From CAZVUW01 sp964629825 (GTDB taxonomy: Bacteria; Actinomycetota; Nitriliruptoria; Euzebyales; Egibacteraceae), in assembly GCA_964629825.1 (NCBI GenBank), contig CAZVUW010000116.1:1-8356 (forward strand): a DNA stretch of 8,356 bases, given 5' to 3'. Positions 5,987 to 8,356 of the stretch are shown piece after piece; the stretch's first letter is position 1; each line of letters begins with the position of its first letter. The notes beneath the pieces are model-generated. The model searched no databases and was not told where the DNA came from. It was given only the letters and a program-made list of their open reading frames with translations. The position numbers and the translations under genes were made by a program.

Positions 5987-7194
5987 AGCGCGACCTCCAT
6001 GGCCGCGCGAGCGCCGATGACGGAGCGGTAGGACGCCTCGGTGGCCTCTGCGATGGTCGGCCAGCCGTAGCGCAGCCGGGCCCGTGCGGCACCGGCCTGC
6101 CCGAACGCCTCCATCCGCGCGTGGTCGTCCAGCAGGTCGCGCAGCGCCGCGGCCAGGGCGGCCGGCTCCCGCGGCGGGACGTGCACGCCGGTCAGCCCGT
6201 GCACAACCGTGTCGAGCATGCCGCCGACCGCCGTGGCCACCACCGGCACACCGCAGGCCATCGCCTCGAGCGGGACGATCCCAAACGGCTCGTACCAGGG
6301 GGCGCACACCACCACGTCCGCCGACCGCAGCAGGGCCGGCATGTCCTCGCGCGACACCCGGCCGCGCAGGACCAGCCGGTCCGCTACTCCCAGCTCCTGG
6401 GCCATCTCGGACAGCCGGCAGGCCTCCGGGTCCTCGGCCAGGCCGGCGCGGTCCGGACCGCCGACCACCACCAGCTCGGCGTCCGGCACCTCGGCCAGCG
6501 CCGTGATCACGTCAGCGACACCCTTACGCGGCACCAGTCGGCCCACCGTGACGATCCGGCGGCGACGCCCCGAGCGCCGGTCGACGCGCCCGGAGGGGGT
6601 GAAGTGCGCCAGATCGACCCCGCAGCTCACGACGTCGACCTTGTCGGCGGGCACGCCCATGCGGCCGAGCTCGGACACCTCGTCGGTGCAGGTCGCCAGG
6701 ATGCGGTCGACCTCGCGGGCGACGCGCCGCTCCAGGGCGACGCGCTGCGGCGGGGACGTGTCCTCCGCGCCCTGGTGGCGCCGCTTGACGGTGCCGAGGG
6801 CGTGGAAGGTCTGCACCACCGGGATGCCGAGGGGTCGCGCCGCCGCCAGCGCCGCCAGGCCGGACATCCAGAAGTGGGCGTGGACGATGTCGGGGCGGGA
6901 AACTGCCCAGCGCTCGGCCAGCACCGCGGCGAACTCGCCCATGTGCGGCAGGAGGTCGTCCTTCGGCAGGGGCCGGGCCGGACCGGCCTGGACGTGGTGC
7001 ACGCTGACGCCGCGCCCGAAGCCGACGTGCGCAGGCAGCTCGGGGTCCTCGCGTCGGGTTGCGACCTCGACGCGGGCGCCGCGGGCGGCGAGGTGCCTGG
7101 CCAGGGCCGCGACGTGGACGTTCTGGCCGCCCGAGTCGACTCCGCCGATGACGGCGAGCGGGCTCGCGTGCTCGGAAACCATCGCGATCTTCAT
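5983..7194 (-). CDS. Glycosyltransferase family 4 (MshA-like GT-B retaining enzyme)
   Basis: This is a 403-residue retaining GT-B glycosyltransferase. The N-terminal domain has GGVDSGGQNVHVAALARHLA (17-36), the glycine-rich donor loop shared with MshA (inositol-phosphate glycosyltransferase) and sucrose-phosphate-synthase-like proteins, and HAHFWMSG (105-112). The C-terminal domain has TVGRLVPRKG (216-225, with donor-phosphate contacts Arg219 and Lys224) and EPFGIVPLEAMACG (302-315), where Glu302 and Glu310 form the EX7E motif. Length is typical. ATG 7194 is preceded by a perfect AAGGAGGT with a 6-base spacer, and ATGA overlaps the upstream stop. No signal peptide or membrane segment is seen, so it should work at the cytoplasmic side. 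Setting in a heptose operon suggests it extends or primes a heptose-containing glycan. It is not likely to be mshA itself; the donor and acceptor are unknown. Confidence 0.92.
   Translation of the reverse strand: MKIAMVSEHASPLAVIGGVDSGGQNVHVAALARHLAARGARVEVATRREDPELPAHVGFGRGVSVHHVQAGPARPLPKDDLLPHMGEFAAVLAERWAVSRPDIVHAHFWMSGLAALAAARPLGIPVVQTFHALGTVKRRHQGAEDTSPPQRVALERRVAREVDRILATCTDEVSELGRMGVPADKVDVVSCGVDLAHFTPSGRVDRRSGRRRRIVTVGRLVPRKGVADVITALAEVPDAELVVVGGPDRAGLAEDPEACRLSEMAQELGVADRLVLRGRVSREDMPALLRSADVVVCAPWYEPFGIVPLEAMACGVPVVATAVGGMLDTVVHGLTGVHVPPREPAALAAALRDLLDDHARMEAFGQAGAARARLRYGWPTIAEATEASYRSVIGARAAMEVAL
5994..5998 (-). promoter_or_regulatory. Ribosome binding site that fixes the gmhA start
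   Basis: GGAGG lies 7 bases before GTG 5986. Together with the GTGA stop/start overlap, it selects this start over the upstream frame, which would add 107 residues of unrelated Arg/Gly/Ala-rich sequence. Confidence 0.7.
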
Positions 7195-8144
7195 CCAGCG
7201 ACCTCCTTCAGCAAGCGATCCCAGTCGGAGAGAAAGCGGTGCAGCCCGTAGCGCTCGAGGGCGATCTCGCGCGCCCGTCGGCCGTGCTCCGCGGCGAGGG
7301 CGGGGTCGTGGAGGTAGCGCCGGGCGGCCTCGACCAGGACCTCGACGCGGGTCGAGAGAACGCCTGCGTCGGCCGGCACGGCCTCGACCGCCTCGGTGGT
7401 CGCAAGCGCGACCACGGGCATGCCGAGGTGCATGGCCTCAAGCAGGGACAGCCCGAGGGAGGTCCAGCGGACCGGATGCACGTAGGCGCGGCGGCGCGCC
7501 AGCTCGGTGTGCAGCCGTTCCTGGGGCAGGTCCTCGTGGGTGGTGACGCCCGCGGCGGACAGGCGGGCGACCTGCATGCCGAACAGGTCGACCGGTGCGG
7601 CCTCGGCGAAGCGCGGGATCAGGTCGGTGCCCGTGACGCGGGCACGCCGGACCGGTTCGTTGGCGACCACGGCCAGGCGCTCCAGCTCACCGGTGTAGCG
7701 GTGGCCCGGGTCGACGATGCCATGGTCGATGACGGTGGTCGGGGTGCTGCCGGCATCCCAGAAGAGGTCGTTGAAGGCGGTCACGTGCACCAGGCGCAGA
7801 TCGGAGCGGTCGGCGGCGGGGTGACGCAGCTCGTTGATGCGGCCCTGCGGCGCGTTGTGCTCCAGGTACACGGCGGGCACGTCGCGGCCGGGGCGGCGTC
7901 CACCGAGCCACCGCTGCGCGAGGCCGTCGAGCTCCTCCGGACGCTGGAGGACGACGACGTCCACGTCGGTCTCGGCGGCCTCCTCGGGCGTGACCTCGAC
8001 CGCGTTGTCCGGCCAGCTCCAGGTGCGGGCACGGCCGCGGCCATCGGGCCCGCGGTCCGGCAGGACCGGGATCAGGTAGGTGTGCGGTCCCCGGACCAGC
8101 GCGGTCAGATAGGACCCGTGCACGTGCCAGATCAGGACCCTCAT
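7191..8144 (-). CDS. Glycosyltransferase (GT4-like, C-terminal GT-B domain)
   Basis: This is a 317-residue protein beginning at ATG 8144 with MRVLIWHVHGSYLTAL. That start has GGAGG 7 bases upstream and an ATGA overlap with the preceding stop; the frame upstream of it is Arg/Pro-rich shadow. The N-terminal half contains DVVVLQRPEE (62-71) and VYLEHNAPQGRINEL (92-106), a stretch typical of GT-B acceptor domains. The C-terminal half has YVHPVRWTSLGLSLLEAMHL (221-240) and GMPVVALATTEAVEAVP (241-257), the usual donor-binding region. In the EX7E position the second Glu is Glu236, but the first is replaced by Thr228. It is shorter than the neighbouring GT4 by about 85 residues, mainly through a compact N-terminal domain. 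The general role, sugar transfer in the same glycan pathway, is well supported; the donor, acceptor and exact family are not. Confidence 0.85.
   Translation of the reverse strand: MRVLIWHVHGSYLTALVRGPHTYLIPVLPDRGPDGRGRARTWSWPDNAVEVTPEEAAETDVDVVVLQRPEELDGLAQRWLGGRRPGRDVPAVYLEHNAPQGRINELRHPAADRSDLRLVHVTAFNDLFWDAGSTPTTVIDHGIVDPGHRYTGELERLAVVANEPVRRARVTGTDLIPRFAEAAPVDLFGMQVARLSAAGVTTHEDLPQERLHTELARRRAYVHPVRWTSLGLSLLEAMHLGMPVVALATTEAVEAVPADAGVLSTRVEVLVEAARRYLHDPALAAEHGRRAREIALERYGLHRFLSDWDRLLKEVAG
7201..7208 (-). promoter_or_regulatory. Full-length Shine-Dalgarno sequence of the MshA-like glycosyltransferase
   Basis: AAGGAGGT, complementary to the anti-Shine-Dalgarno core over 8 bases, lies 6 bases before ATG 7194 and within the coding end of the preceding gene. 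It is the strongest ribosome site in the window and predicts high or independent translation of this enzyme. Confidence 0.75.
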
Positions 8145-8356
8145 CGGAGCGCCTCCGGGCCTGGCGGGGGCTGCCGCGTCACCAGGCCGGGCAGCAGGTG
8201 GTCCCGTGAGGACACGACCCGCCGGACGGCGGCGACGGCGTCTCGCACCTGGACGGCGGCCAGGCAGGGCTGACCCGGGATCGGGCAGGTGGTCGCCCGG
8301 CAGCCGGCGCAGGCGATGTCCTGGTCGCCGAGCAGCTCGTGCGGCACCCCCCACGG
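8141..8356 (-). CDS. Glycosyltransferase family 9, C-terminal 71 residues (partial)
   Basis: The gene enters from beyond the right edge of the window and stops with TGA at 8141-8143. The first visible residues, PWGVPHELLGDQD, match the Trp-Gly-x-Pro donor-site motif near the end of GT9 heptosyltransferase-like proteins; compare RRWGPPQD in the GT9 gene at 2259-3266. They are followed by CAGCRATTCPIPGQPCL, a cysteine-rich tail seen in part of the GT9 family, then a helix-like VRDAVAAVRRVV and a Pro-rich end. Four cysteines are spaced C-x2-C-x4-C-x6-C. The stop overlaps the next gene's ATG as ATGA, so the two are coupled. Assignment rests on the C-terminus alone; the full N-terminal domain would settle it. 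Confidence 0.75.
   Translation of the reverse strand, partial: PWGVPHELLGDQDIACAGCRATTCPIPGQPCLAAVQVRDAVAAVRRVVSSRDHLLPGLVTRQPPPGPEALR

Noticed and set aside
5983..7194. Calling the GT4 mshA (mycothiol synthesis)
   Set aside because: The glycine-rich loop is shared by many GT4 enzymes, and the operon context points to heptose glycans, not mycothiol.
7191..8354. N-terminal extension of the GT4-like gene to 387 residues
   Set aside because: The extra 70 residues are Arg/Pro-rich and overlap the GT9 C-terminus in another frame; ATG 8144 has a good ribosome site and an ATGA overlap.
1..8356. CRISPR arrays, insertion sequences, tRNA or rRNA genes
   Set aside because: No regularly spaced repeats, transposase frames, terminal repeats or RNA-gene signatures were seen; nearly all bases are accounted for by coding sequence.

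Overview
The window is very GC-rich, and every gene I can support lies on the minus strand. The organism is most likely a high-GC actinobacterium. This rests on the base composition, the frequent GTG starts, the tight gene overlaps with strong Shine-Dalgarno sequences, and the style of the NuoA/NuoB proteins and of the MshA-like glycosyltransferase. I cannot name a genus.

In transcription order (high to low coordinates) there are two blocks. Block 1 (8356 to 810) is one tightly packed presumptive operon. It holds the end of a GT9 glycosyltransferase (8141-8356), two GT4-type glycosyltransferases (7191-8144 and 5983-7194), a GmhA-like sedoheptulose-7-phosphate isomerase (5330-5986) and a full-length bifunctional HldE-type heptose kinase/adenylyltransferase (3939-5333). 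A classical short-chain dehydrogenase (3257-3952), a second GT9 glycosyltransferase (2259-3266) and an aldehyde dehydrogenase (810-2234) follow. Successive genes overlap by 4, 4, 4, 4, 14 and 10 bases, and only the last junction has a gap (24 bases). Block 2 (603 to 1) is the start of a respiratory complex I operon: complete nuoA and the first 80 codons of nuoB, overlapping by 10 bases. A 206-base intergenic stretch (604-809) separates the blocks and holds a candidate nuo promoter and two small hairpins.

Taken together, GmhA and HldE should convert sedoheptulose 7-phosphate toward an ADP-activated D-glycero-manno-heptose. The two GT9 enzymes (the heptosyltransferase superfamily) and two GT4 enzymes would be the natural users of that donor. 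The pathway's phosphatase (GmhB) and epimerase (HldD) are not in the window. The SDR and aldehyde dehydrogenase are oxidoreductases of unassigned substrate that may modify the sugar or the acceptor. The glycoconjugate made by such an apparently Gram-positive heptose locus is not evident from sequence and is the most interesting question here. I see no RNA genes, mobile elements, CRISPR arrays or gene-free stretches over 300 bases.
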